Assembly: GCA_021781655.1 (NCBI GenBank)
Contig: JAJXWJ010000031.1
Span: 1 to 35,739, forward strand
Origin: Bacillota bacterium
Lineage (GTDB): Bacteria; Bacillota; Clostridia; Clostridiales; Clostridiaceae
Direction of reading: 5' to 3'
DNA: 35,739 nucleotides
Shown: positions 22,683 through 31,015 of the stretch, in pieces
Layout of the letters: each line of letters starts with the position of its first letter
Position numbering within the stretch: position 1 is the stretch's first letter
Made by a program: the position numbers and the translations under genes
The notes under the pieces: model-generated
Told to the model about the DNA's origin: nothing
What the model saw: the letters and a program-made list of their open reading frames with translations, nothing else
The model's database searches: none

Positions 22683-25147
22683 ATAGAATCATAAATTACG
22701 TTAATAATGGTAAGAAAACAAATGGTAGTTTAATTTCAGGATATAATTGTAGTCCTGAAAATGTTAAAGATGAAATGAAATATACAAAAACTTACTACAA
22801 TAAAAAAGATGATATTCAATATTATCATGTGATTCAAAGTTTTAAACCAGGAGAAATAGAACCTGAAAAGGCAAATAAGTTAGGCTTAGAATTAGTAAGT
22901 AAAATAGCACCATATTATGAATGCTTAGTCGTTACTCATATAGATAAGGGTCATATACACAATCACATCATAATAAATTCAGTTAGCTATAAAAATGGGA
23001 GGAAATATCAAGTTGAAAGAGGAGCTTATAAAATAAAAAAGGAAAGTGATAAAATATGCGAACGTGAAAATTTATCTATTGTAGAAAGTAAGAAGAAGTT
23101 TGTAAAGGACAAAGATTCAGTAAAAGTAAAAGGGATGTCTAATGGAGAATATAGGGCTGCAATTAATAAAGATGTTGAATGGTGGAAAGGCAGATTGATA
23201 ATAGATATAAAAGAATCTAAAATTAAGTGCCAAAATAAAGATGATTTTATAAATGATATGGAGAGTAAAGGATATAAGGTAAATTGGAGTGATACAAGAA
23301 AGTATATAACCTATACGACACCTAGTGGTAATAAGGTAAGAGATAATAAATTACATGATGAAAATTTATTAAAGGAGGCTATGGAAAATGGATTTAGACA
23401 AATTGTTAGAAAAGAATATGACAGAGGAGCAGAAAGCAAGCTTACAGCAATTGCAGGAGCAACAAGACCAGGAATTATCGCAAGCACTACCAACAGAATT
23501 ATTAATGGAAGTAAGCAGAAATTTGATAGAGCAGAGGACAGTATTCCAAAACCTAGTAGAACAGATTTATATTCAAAATTCGCAGAGCAAGGAGAAAATG
23601 AAAGACTTTATAACAGTACTAGAGAAGATGGACGAATTTCAACAACAGATTTTAGGGGGTCAGGAAGAGTTGATGGAAAAACAGACCAATATAATAGAGG
23701 AACAAACACAAAGTTTGGACAGGTTCACAAAGTATCTAGCGAAAGAGGTTCAGCTAGAAGTAAGCAAGAATTTACCGAAGCCTCAGCCATTAACAATATC
23801 ATTTCAAGAGAAGATAACTTTGATGATGATAGGGGCATTTCCAACTTCAATTTTATATTTAATAACAATAATAGGAATGATATTTTTAATAAGAATGTAG
23901 AGAGTATAAAAAAAGCAGAAATTAAAGAGAAAGGAAGTAATAACACAATGGACAAGTTTTTTGAAATTACTAACAATGAAGCTTTAAAAGAAGAAGTTGA
24001 GCTTTTGAGCCAAGAAATAAGAAGAGAAATTGAACGTTTAAATATGACATTAAAAAAAGAAGTTGAACGTCTGAATGAGAGCTTAAGAAAAATTGAAAAG
24101 CTTAAGGAGGAACAAAATCTTAAGATTGATAAAGATTATTTTAAAATGTATAAGGAAACATATGGAGGTAGCAAATACAATGAACAACTTCTAAATGAGC
24201 TTGAACAATTTTTAAGGGAGCAAAGATATAGATATAGAAAAGAAAAAGAAAAAAGTGAACCCAAAGGTCTAATTTATGATTTTTGCAAAAAGTTCAATAA
24301 AACAACAAATGATATTATAGATTGCATGTATAGAGAAAGTAATAAACTAACTGAACAAATGAGTTACGGAATATTATCTGTAAAACAAAGCTTAAAGGGA
24401 TTGAAAGAATATGAACCTAAAATCAATAAAAACGATAAGGTTGTTGAAAAAATGAATTCAATAAAAAGTGACAATCTAGTGCATCAGGTTAAGCTTAACA
24501 TTAATGAAGAACTTGCAAAGGCATCTAAAACAAATAGAGAGCTATACAAAGAGTTAGAAGCAATAAAGCAAATTACAGATGTTAAAATGTATTATTTAAA
24601 TGATAAGTTTAAAAAATATAATGAACTACTAAAGATGGGAGAAGAGTTTACTCTTTATATAAGCCCTGAAAAAATGATGGAAAGTATAAATATATATAAG
24701 AATAGCAGAAGAAATATAGAGCAAAGTCAGGCAGAGTTAATTGCAGTTGTTAAGGGAGAAACTATAGAACAACAGCAATTAAAAAATACAGAAAAGGCAT
24801 TTGAAAATATTGAGAGAGCAGAAAAAAGAATTCAAGAATTCGAGAATGAAAATAAATTTTTGGACTTTAAAGGTAATTATGAAAGGGGACAAATGATTAA
24901 GGAACTTAAGGGAGAGATAAAAAAACAGACAAAGATATTAAAAAATAATGGAATAAATAGTAAGGAGGAGTTTAAAGAACTTCAATCATATATTCACGAT
25001 AGAGAATCAATGGTTAAAGATACTATAGAACGTCAAAAAGAGCTTAATAAAACAATGGCTAAAATAGAGAGGGAAGCAGAAATTCTAAATAAAAAAGATA
25101 TAATGCAAAATAAAGAATTTGAAAAAAATATGGGCATTGAAAGGTAG
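22643..25147 (+). CDS. mobA: MOB-P family relaxase (MobA/VirD2-like)
   Basis: An 834-residue transfer nuclease that nicks oriT and pilots the strand. The relaxase domain (1-150) shows the 3-His metal motif GHIHNH (His104, His106, His108) and candidate nucleophile Tyr residues near the N-terminus (IINYVNNG). Residues about 249-420 are low-complexity and rich in Arg/Asn/Ser/Gly. Precisely there a second gene runs in another frame (23388-23900). Residues about 430-830 form long coiled coils with few hydrophobic cores. The length is far above a minimal relaxase. The coupling-protein gene follows. Confidence 0.93.
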   Translation: MATIKSFSGKSSVNRIINYVNNGKKTNGSLISGYNCSPENVKDEMKYTKTYYNKKDDIQYYHVIQSFKPGEIEPEKANKLGLELVSKIAPYYECLVVTHIDKGHIHNHIIINSVSYKNGRKYQVERGAYKIKKESDKICERENLSIVESKKKFVKDKDSVKVKGMSNGEYRAAINKDVEWWKGRLIIDIKESKIKCQNKDDFINDMESKGYKVNWSDTRKYITYTTPSGNKVRDNKLHDENLLKEAMENGFRQIVRKEYDRGAESKLTAIAGATRPGIIASTTNRIINGSKQKFDRAEDSIPKPSRTDLYSKFAEQGENERLYNSTREDGRISTTDFRGSGRVDGKTDQYNRGTNTKFGQVHKVSSERGSARSKQEFTEASAINNIISREDNFDDDRGISNFNFIFNNNNRNDIFNKNVESIKKAEIKEKGSNNTMDKFFEITNNEALKEEVELLSQEIRREIERLNMTLKKEVERLNESLRKIEKLKEEQNLKIDKDYFKMYKETYGGSKYNEQLLNELEQFLREQRYRYRKEKEKSEPKGLIYDFCKKFNKTTNDIIDCMYRESNKLTEQMSYGILSVKQSLKGLKEYEPKINKNDKVVEKMNSIKSDNLVHQVKLNINEELAKASKTNRELYKELEAIKQITDVKMYYLNDKFKKYNELLKMGEEFTLYISPEKMMESINIYKNSRRNIEQSQAELIAVVKGETIEQQQLKNTEKAFENIERAEKRIQEFENENKFLDFKGNYERGQMIKELKGEIKKQTKILKNNGINSKEEFKELQSYIHDRESMVKDTIERQKELNKTMAKIEREAEILNKKDIMQNKEFEKNMGIER
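23388..23900 (+). CDS. Nested gene inside the relaxase: coiled-coil protein with C-terminal TM helix
   Basis: A complete 170-codon frame lying entirely inside the relaxase gene, +1 relative to it. AAAGGAGG (23371-23378) stands 9 nt before ATG 23388, as good as any site in the window, although the relaxase itself needs no site there. The product starts MDLDKLLEKNMTEEQKASLQQLQ and is a Gln/Glu-rich coiled coil (about 10-125). It ends with one TM helix (FPTSILYLITIIGMIFLI) and a short basic tail. The relaxase in this stretch looks like an unstructured linker, so the nested frame appears to be the constrained one. It recalls MobB, encoded within mobA of RSF1010-type plasmids and carrying a membrane tail. 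It may tether the relaxosome to the membrane or coupling protein. Confidence 0.72.
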   Translation: MDLDKLLEKNMTEEQKASLQQLQEQQDQELSQALPTELLMEVSRNLIEQRTVFQNLVEQIYIQNSQSKEKMKDFITVLEKMDEFQQQILGGQEELMEKQTNIIEEQTQSLDRFTKYLAKEVQLEVSKNLPKPQPLTISFQEKITLMMIGAFPTSILYLITIIGMIFLIRM

Positions 25148-25156
25148 GATGTAGTA

Positions 25157-25351
25157 ATGGTAAATATTTTATTTTAACTTGGAAATCCAGTTAATCTTAT
25201 AGCTATTGTATTAATTTGCTTATTAATACATAAGTTAATTGTCAGGAAGAATACGAGCGGAGGGAAAAGACCAATAGGAAAATCGGATATATTTATAACT
25301 ATAGGTGGGACTGTTTCATTTATTTATTTTCTGAATGAATTAAGTAATTCG
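25157..25351 (+). pseudogene. 5' part of the coupling-protein gene cut off by an in-frame stop
   Basis: ATG 25157 has a fitting site (AGGTAGGAT) and starts MVNILF, but codon 7 is TAA (25175-25177). The same frame then stays open through LGNPVNLIAIVLICLLIHKLIV and a second TM-like stretch (DIFITIGGTVSFIYFL) straight into the ATG at 25352. No ATG, GTG or TTG occurs in between. A CAA-to-TAA change (Gln7 to stop) in a longer VirD4-like protein explains this best. Confidence 0.7.
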
Positions 25352-26977
25352 ATGACTATAGGAATGAGTATATCAGATGCTAAAGAACTAGAAAATAGCT
25401 TATCTATGCTAGTTGTATCAATAGTATTCTTTTTTATATTTAAGGGTATATCTAAGAAATTTGAAAAATTTAAAATAATAATGAAACCATTAAAAATTTT
25501 CTTTATTCTTGCCATTAGTTCCAGTTCAATTAGTATATTAAAAATGTTTATAGGTAATGGTATATATAATTTAATTGAAATTGTGTGGATTATAGGAACT
25601 ATATATTTTATATATGTAGTAATAAAAGGCGATAGCAATACTGGTCATTTAAAGGATTTAATAAACATAAAAAGCTTGATAAAAGGTGATTTTAAATCAA
25701 TTATGGATATTAAAAAGCATAGGGAGAGTAGTGCAATAATATTTGGGAAAACCGAAAAAACTGGTAAGGTAATATGTAAACTAGATAATGAAACAGGTCA
25801 TGTAGCAATCTTTGGGGGTTCTCAAACTGGTAAATCTACATCTGTAGCAATGCCAACTCTTTTAGAATGGGAAGGGTCAGCGTTTATAATAGATGTAAAA
25901 AAAGAACTTCATCCTTCTACAAGTGGGTATAGAGAAAAACAATTTAAAAATAAAATATATGCTTTTGACATAGATGATGAAAATTGTGATTGTTATGACC
26001 CGTTAGCACTGGTTAATGATGTAATGTCTGCAAGTGAATTAGCTAGAAACATGATACCAACACCTAAAGAAGGAGACCCATTTTGGGCGGAATCATCTCA
26101 AGGTATATTAGCAGCAGCTATTATAGATGGAAAAGAGAAAGGAGAAACATTCGGTGAGATATGCAAAAAAATATTAATAACAAGTCCTCAAGTTCTAGTT
26201 AGTAAATTAATAAAGAGTAAAAATGAAGATGTATCACTACTTGCCTCTGTTGGTAATGATGCCGAAGATAAAACTATAAAAAATATTTTTAGTACACTTA
26301 GGACAAATTTACAAATATATGCCAGTGATAAAAATATTCAAAGAGCTACAAGAAAAAGTGATTGGACACCTAAGACCCTTGAAGAAAAAGCTACAATTTA
26401 TATAAAAATTGCAGATGGTAATGTAGAGCAATATAGCGGTATTTTGAGAGTTATTATATCTCAAACTCTTAGATATTTAACAACAAGAAAAGATAGACAA
26501 CAACCTGCAATACTCATGCTTCTTGATGAATTAGCACAGCTAGGAAAAGTTCATGGACTTAGAAAAGCAATGGGAACTTTAGCTAGCAGAAATGTTCATA
26601 TTGTACCTATGCTACAATCTTTAAGTGACCTTGATGTAAATTATAGTAAAGATGAAAGAAAAGTTATGCTAGACAATTGCAGATATATTGCGATTTTAGG
26701 TATTAGTGATGGTGATACAAGAGAGTACTTCAGTAAGCTAGCAGGCACGCATAAGATATGGCAGAAAAGTTATAACAATGGTGGATTAATAGGGTTAAAC
26801 AAAGGTGATACAGATAGTCAGGTAGAAGAGAGAATATTCAAACCTGAAGAGTTTGGACAGATTAGAGAAGATAAAAAAGTAATATTGTTTGGCTTTAGAA
26901 AAGCAATGAGATTGGACAAACTTTTTTATTATGAATCACCTAAATATAATAAAATAGTTAAAACTTATAAATTATAA
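25352..26977 (+). CDS. VirD4/TraG-family coupling protein, probably N-terminally truncated
   Basis: A 541-residue ATPase that would link the relaxosome to a mating pore. Two membrane helices remain (about 15-35 and 60-90). The P-loop is FGGSQTGKST (Lys161) and Walker B is ILMLLDELAQLG. Family blocks LLEWEGSAFIIDVKKE, PFWAESSQGILAAAII and VPMLQSLSDL follow. ATG 25352 has no clear ribosome site and lies inside an open frame that extends upstream to the nonsense codon at 25175. The original start was therefore very likely 25157, and two N-terminal helices are missing. The motor domain is intact. The element carries no pore genes for it. Confidence 0.88.
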   Translation: MTIGMSISDAKELENSLSMLVVSIVFFFIFKGISKKFEKFKIIMKPLKIFFILAISSSSISILKMFIGNGIYNLIEIVWIIGTIYFIYVVIKGDSNTGHLKDLINIKSLIKGDFKSIMDIKKHRESSAIIFGKTEKTGKVICKLDNETGHVAIFGGSQTGKSTSVAMPTLLEWEGSAFIIDVKKELHPSTSGYREKQFKNKIYAFDIDDENCDCYDPLALVNDVMSASELARNMIPTPKEGDPFWAESSQGILAAAIIDGKEKGETFGEICKKILITSPQVLVSKLIKSKNEDVSLLASVGNDAEDKTIKNIFSTLRTNLQIYASDKNIQRATRKSDWTPKTLEEKATIYIKIADGNVEQYSGILRVIISQTLRYLTTRKDRQQPAILMLLDELAQLGKVHGLRKAMGTLASRNVHIVPMLQSLSDLDVNYSKDERKVMLDNCRYIAILGISDGDTREYFSKLAGTHKIWQKSYNNGGLIGLNKGDTDSQVEERIFKPEEFGQIREDKKVILFGFRKAMRLDKLFYYESPKYNKIVKTYKL

Positions 26978-26980
26978 AAA

Positions 26981-27021
26981 AGGGCTTCATAGCGAAGCCC
27001 TAACCACAACTGCAATTGTGG
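26981..27021 (+). terminator. Two tandem hairpins after the coupling-protein gene
   Basis: AGGGCTTC (26981-26988) pairs with GAAGCCCT (26994-27001), and CCACAA pairs with TTGTGG (27004-27021). Neither is followed by a T-run, so termination would be weak; an RNA-stability or attenuation role is equally possible. Confidence 0.45.
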
Positions 27022-27109
27022 CTTGAAAAATATTTTGTAACACATATGGTAACACAATAAAAGACAACAATCAATGCCCACAGAGGGCTTAATAAACGGA
27101 GGTTTTAAT

Positions 27110-27643
27110 ATGATAATTAAAATAGATAGAAAATTAATAAAAGATACAATAAAGTTATTTTGCTATATGTTCACTGTAATTATTTTAGTGACTTCGGCTA
27201 TGTATATTATAAAGACCAAGGTAATACCTAAGTTATCCACTGATAAAATCCTTTCATATAGTATATTGCCTGATAAATCTAAGTTAGAACTTTCTTCTAG
27301 CAATACTAGCTTAGATTGTGATTATATAGAAAAACCTATAAGTAATAGCAAAAATGTTATTTGCGTTTATGATAGAGATCTACAAGGATTTTTAAATGTT
27401 TTTTCAACTAAAAATAAGCAGTTTGTTTTCAGCTATATAGCTACAGAAAATTTTAATAGAGAAGCTTCTATCAATGAAAATAGTTCTTCAAAAATTGTTT
27501 CATACGATTATAAGATAACAGTATACAAGAATAATAAAAAACTTGGTACTTTAAATTTTTCTGATACTCAATGGCAAAGTTCTGATGGAATGTATATAGC
27601 TATAGATGATGTTAAAAAGTTATGGAAAATAGTCAATTCTTAG
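27110..27643 (+). CDS. Single-pass membrane-anchored extracellular protein, unknown
   Basis: A 177-residue protein. After a short basic cytosolic part (MIIKIDRKLIKD), one TM helix (about 17-40, FCYMFTVIILVTSAMYII) leads to an external domain. That domain contains two Cys residues (SLDCDY and NVICVY) and beta-rich segments (SYDYKITVYKNNKKLGTLNF). ATG 27110 follows CGGAGG with 7 nt. Being downstream of the coupling protein it may be a surface-exclusion or regulatory factor, but nothing in the sequence proves it. Confidence 0.65.
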   Translation: MIIKIDRKLIKDTIKLFCYMFTVIILVTSAMYIIKTKVIPKLSTDKILSYSILPDKSKLELSSSNTSLDCDYIEKPISNSKNVICVYDRDLQGFLNVFSTKNKQFVFSYIATENFNREASINENSSSKIVSYDYKITVYKNNKKLGTLNFSDTQWQSSDGMYIAIDDVKKLWKIVNS

Positions 27644-27675
27644 ATTTAACTTGAAATAAAAGCTTAAAAACTATT

Positions 27676-27860
27676 AAGGTAAATACTTTAGTATACACAC
27701 TTGGAATACCTAGAAATAAGTATATACAAAAGTATTTACTTTAATATATACGATAGATTATCACAATTTAAGATATATACGAAAGTAAATACTTTAATGC
27801 ATACTAAGTGATTTTTCAATATTTAAAATCTAGAAAAGTATATACTTTAGTATTTACTTT
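27676..27860. repeat. Five copies of an AAAGTAwwTACTTT palindrome upstream of a regulator-like gene
   Basis: Core copies: TAAATACTTT (partial) at 27680-27689, AAAGTATTTACTTT 27729-27742, AAAGTAAATACTTT 27782-27795, AAAGTATATACTTT 27835-27848 (perfect palindrome) and AGTATTTACTTT 27849-27860. GTATAC or TATATAC flanks most of them. Spacing of full cores is about 53 bp (27729, 27782, 27835), i.e. five helical turns. They could be operators of the next gene or replication/partition iterons. Confidence 0.75.
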
Positions 27861-27888
27861 TGTATATTAATCGAATGGAGGATGACGC

Positions 27889-28383
27889 ATGCCAAAATAT
27901 AAATTATCAAATGAATATGTATTTGACCAAGTAGATACAAATATTAATACGCAACGTATTTTGAATATTATAGAAAAGTTAAGTGATTTTTCTAAAGATG
28001 AACAAAAGGATTGTATAAATGTTTTTCAATTACTTCAAATAAAAAAAGACTTTCGAAATGAAATTTATATAGACCTTGAAGATTTTTCAGAACTAAATGA
28101 ATTTAATATAGAAAAATTATATCTAGCTATATCAAAGCTATTAGAATTGGGGTTTATAGAGGAGCTTAAAGATGACAAATATGAAGAAAAGAAAAAATAT
28201 GAAATGAACAAATCTATATTAAATTATTCAAATACATTAAAAAGTTCAGAGATAGCATATCTTATCGTGGAGCTCTATGATAAGCTCTTATCTAGACAGA
28301 TAGGTAAAAGTACCCTGGATGACCTAAAATACTTTAGGAATCAAATTTATTCTACATATGTATTTTTAGATTATGATAACTAA
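27889..28383 (+). CDS. Winged-helix-like protein behind palindromic repeats, unknown
   Basis: A 164-residue, highly charged, mostly helical protein. Residues about 40-105 resemble a winged helix: helices DCINVFQLLQIKKDF and NIEKLYLAISKLLELGFIEEL, then a charged turn. ATG 27889 lies 7 nt after GGAGG. Five palindromic repeats fill the 230 bp upstream, so it probably binds them as an autoregulator or as a replication/partition factor of the excised element. A terminator follows at 28403. No family was recognised. Confidence 0.6.
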   Translation: MPKYKLSNEYVFDQVDTNINTQRILNIIEKLSDFSKDEQKDCINVFQLLQIKKDFRNEIYIDLEDFSELNEFNIEKLYLAISKLLELGFIEELKDDKYEEKKKYEMNKSILNYSNTLKSSEIAYLIVELYDKLLSRQIGKSTLDDLKYFRNQIYSTYVFLDYDN

Positions 28384-28402
28384 TAGAACTTTACAATATA
28401 AG

Positions 28403-28425
28403 AAAAAGCCTTTTTAGGGCTTTTT
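28403..28425 (+). terminator. Terminator after the winged-helix-like gene
   Basis: AAAAAGCC (28403-28410) pairs with GGCTTTTT (28418-28425), then T and GTTT. The gap to 28509 holds nothing else that could be supported. Confidence 0.85.
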
Positions 28426-28509
28426 TGTTTAAATTCAAAAGAATAAATAGAATTCACGATTTATTTCTTCATATTTTTTATCTAGATTTGAAATAATAGT
28501 TTTATATCT

Positions 28510-28755
28510 TTATCCAAAAATTTTTTTGCCATATCTTGCTTTACGAATAAGAACATCTAAAGCATCTTCAATAGAACTAAATTTTGAAATAGAGCCTAGC
28601 ACCACGCTAGCACGTTCATCAGTAACATATATTATCCATTCCCCATTATCTAACCTAATTCCAACTTGATTCTCTCTTAAATTTTCTTCATCGTACCAGT
28701 TTACACGATGTAACCCCTCATCTGCAATAATTTTTTTTGCTTCGTCTAATTTCAT
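28510..28755 (-). CDS. Putative immunity protein for the TNT toxin
   Basis: An 81-residue acidic protein (MKLDEAKKIIADEGLHRVNWYDEENLRENQVGIR...) with alternating helices and strands and the compact size of polymorphic-toxin immunity proteins. It starts 17 nt after the toxin stop on the same strand; AGGAGG lies 12 nt before its ATG. By position it should bind and block the toxin's C-terminal domain in the cytosol. It may belong to one of the numbered Imm families (Imm59 was considered), but the family is not certain. No signal peptide or TM segment is present. Confidence 0.72.
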   Translation of the reverse strand: MKLDEAKKIIADEGLHRVNWYDEENLRENQVGIRLDNGEWIIYVTDERASVVLGSISKFSSIEDALDVLIRKARYGKKIFG

Positions 28756-28771
28756 AATCTTTCAATTCCTC

Positions 28772-30385
28772 CTATCTTATTTCTTTTAATATTCCTAACT
28801 TTTCCAAGTATTCAACCTTAATTGGAAATTCATACTGAACTCCACCACCAGTACCCCATCCATCTATGCTTGCAATATCCCCTTTATAGGTAATTACTTT
28901 ACTATAATCTCCATTATAGTAATAATCAATATCACTTTCAATTTGGGATTTTAAAGTAGCATCTGGACAATTCGCTACATATTCTTCTAGTTTTGAAATA
29001 TCTCCAGTAACCTCATATTGATGATTTTGCATTACATCCTCTAAGTAAGGTAAAGCCCTTTGGTCATGACTATAAGGCTTTCCATCTACAACAGGAGATG
29101 TATATCTTCCATTTGGAGGTCCATTTCTATCAATTATTTCTCCTATAGAAGGTGTATATTGCTCCTTAATTGGATTTCCGGAACTATCCAAAACATACCC
29201 TCCTTTTGGTGCCTTCGCCCAATTAATTGTTCCATCTGCATTTAAAACGCTTGAATTTTTAGGGATTTGCATATCAGATGGCCATGTCCTATCTTTTAAA
29301 AATGCTTCTGCAGCATCTGAATTAATATTCTTCAAGTAATTATATAATTCATCAATGCTGCATGTAGATTCTTTCCACAGGTTAGTAGTTTTAGCTGCCA
29401 CATTTATATCTCCAACCTCAGATATCTTTTCAATCTTTGATGTATCAGCAGCTACTTCACCAGTTTTCCCCAAACCTTTTATACTATCTATTGCTTCTCC
29501 ACCAAGAAATAATGAACCTATATTTAATACCCAGTCTGCTATGTATTGTGTTCTTGAATAGGCATCTCCATGTACTAACCTTGTATCTCCATCCTTTATT
29601 ATACTATTCGCTAAATTGTATTCAAAATTCAAATCATCTTCCGTTTTAGGAAGGTTTGGACTTAAAAAAGATACTACATCTACTGTAAAGTTCCACCAAT
29701 TCTTTAATGTCCCCTTTGGATCTTCTCTTAAGTTATACCATTGTTCTCCAACTCCATTTAATAAGCCTCCTATGCCTTTTATGGTGGAGGTTGCAAAATT
29801 TGCTAAGCTTGACTCTATTCCTGCCTCTATTGGATGCTCCTCTTTATTATAATTCCATGCTGCCTTTATTATTGTATTTGCAGCTGTTATTACCTTATTA
29901 AGCTCTTCATCATTTTTATCAAAGGATTTCCATATTGCACTAAAGTCATTCATTATATTTTCTTTTAGTTTTTCTGCAGTATTGGGAAGACTTTTTAATT
30001 CATTTTTATTTATTGAGGTTAGTTCTTTACCCCATACATTTAATAATGCTCCTAAATTGTTTTCTATATCCTTTATCTTAGAGCTTGCATTTATCATTTG
30101 ACTTAAATCTTGCTCCGCAGCTGAAAAATCCCTTACTGCTTTATTTAGATAATTAACTAAATCTACTGTACTACTTACAGATTTATTATTGATGCTTATT
30201 GAATAAGATATATCACTCTCAAATTCTTTTATATTTCTACTCATGGCTCTCTGCTCTGAATTGAAATATATAGAACTCATTCTTCTTATTCTTGTTAATG
30301 CTTCAATTTGCATATTTTTTAATTTATTCAGTTCTTTTGCACAATCCGTTAGCTGCTGGTACTCTAATGAAATTTTTTTAGCCAA
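28772..30385 (-). CDS. Type VII-secreted polymorphic toxin with C-terminal TNT (NAD(P) glycohydrolase) domain
   Basis: A 537-residue toxin. Residues 1-105 are a helical LXG/WXG100-like export domain (LEYQQLTDCAKELNKLKNMQIEALTRI...), and residues about 106-250 are helical. A pretoxin-like segment follows (about 255-310, NSIIKDGDTRLVHGDAYSRTQYIADWVLNIG). Residues about 410-537 form a TNT domain: EIIDRNGPPNGRYTSP (Arg427), QRALPY (Arg443), NHQYEV (His455) and GGGVQYEFP (Gln517). These align with the active-site Arg, Arg, His and Gln of the tuberculosis necrotizing toxin; the Arg-to-His gap of 12 is the same as I recall for it. About 32 extra residues lie between His and Gln. The start is TTG 30385, seven bases after AAGGAGG. 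Expected action: NAD+ depletion in neighbouring cells. Confidence 0.85.
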   Translation of the reverse strand: MAKKISLEYQQLTDCAKELNKLKNMQIEALTRIRRMSSIYFNSEQRAMSRNIKEFESDISYSISINNKSVSSTVDLVNYLNKAVRDFSAAEQDLSQMINASSKIKDIENNLGALLNVWGKELTSINKNELKSLPNTAEKLKENIMNDFSAIWKSFDKNDEELNKVITAANTIIKAAWNYNKEEHPIEAGIESSLANFATSTIKGIGGLLNGVGEQWYNLREDPKGTLKNWWNFTVDVVSFLSPNLPKTEDDLNFEYNLANSIIKDGDTRLVHGDAYSRTQYIADWVLNIGSLFLGGEAIDSIKGLGKTGEVAADTSKIEKISEVGDINVAAKTTNLWKESTCSIDELYNYLKNINSDAAEAFLKDRTWPSDMQIPKNSSVLNADGTINWAKAPKGGYVLDSSGNPIKEQYTPSIGEIIDRNGPPNGRYTSPVVDGKPYSHDQRALPYLEDVMQNHQYEVTGDISKLEEYVANCPDATLKSQIESDIDYYYNGDYSKVITYKGDIASIDGWGTGGGVQYEFPIKVEYLEKLGILKEIR

Positions 30386-30442
30386 TGTTTTTCCTCCTTA
30401 ATTATATGGCAACTTTTTTTATTCTTACAATATTATTTAAGG

Positions 30443-30712
30443 TCATTTATCTTTACTTAAGTCATTAGATACTTGTTTTGTTATGGAGGATAACTTTCTC
30501 ATAGAGTTTATTGAAGCATTTAATCCATTCTTTAAGACATCATTGTATTTACTTATAAATTCTGTACTTGATGAGCCTTGCCAACTACTACTTAACTGAG
30601 TCACTTTTCTATTGATGGCATTTAATTCACCATTTAATTGATCAATGTATCTCATCAAATCATTAGAAAAACTATTTAAATCATTAACAGTTTGAATATT
30701 ACTTGTTTTCAT
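30443..30712 (-). CDS. WXG100/Lap-type helper of the toxin
   Basis: An 89-residue two-helix protein with a central SSWQGSSSTEF, the WxG turn of Esx proteins. GGGGTG stands 5 nt before ATG 30712; a neighbouring ATG at 30715 is too close to the site. It is the first gene of the operon WXG - toxin - immunity. In LXG systems such small partners pair with the toxin's N-terminal domain and guide it to the EssC secretion motor. No secretion machinery lies in the window, so export would depend on a host T7SS. Confidence 0.82.
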   Translation of the reverse strand: MKTSNIQTVNDLNSFSNDLMRYIDQLNGELNAINRKVTQLSSSWQGSSSTEFISKYNDVLKNGLNASINSMRKLSSITKQVSNDLSKDK

Positions 30713-30775
30713 CATTTCACCCCACAAATAGCTATATAAAGTCATTTATATACATATTTTTTCTATAATACAATA

Positions 30776-30804
30776 ATTATATTATATATGGATATTATAT
30801 TCAA
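30776..30804 (-). promoter_or_regulatory. Promoter of the toxin operon
   Basis: On the minus strand TTGAAT (30804-30799), exactly 17 bp, TATAAT (30781-30776). The leader to ATG 30712 is about 57 nt. Confidence 0.65.
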
Positions 30805-31015
30805 TGAATTAAAAAATGAGGAAAAGGTGAAAGCTTATTTCACTTCTCTCATGCCTTGGATAGAATTTTGTTGGAACATTTAGAAAGAGCATATTTAGTT
30901 CAATAAACTAAAGGATATTGATCATGTTTTATATTCATATAGACTATTGATTTTTCGGATATGTTCATTAATTATAAGATATAAATTTTGAATATAAAAA
31001 TATTAAAAGTTCATT
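30805..31015. other. Non-coding stretch with possible gene debris
   Basis: No intact gene. On the plus strand a 31-codon frame from ATG 30788 (MDIIFNELKNEEKVKAYF...) stops at 30883, and a one-base shift continues it as LLEHLERAYLVQ to a stop near 30905. This may be the remnant of a small gene, but it overlaps the toxin promoter and cannot be named. Confidence 0.25.

Noticed and set aside
29355..29901. Several short plus-strand frames opposite the toxin gene
   Set aside because: They overlap each other in different frames, lack start signals, and mirror the toxin coding sequence.
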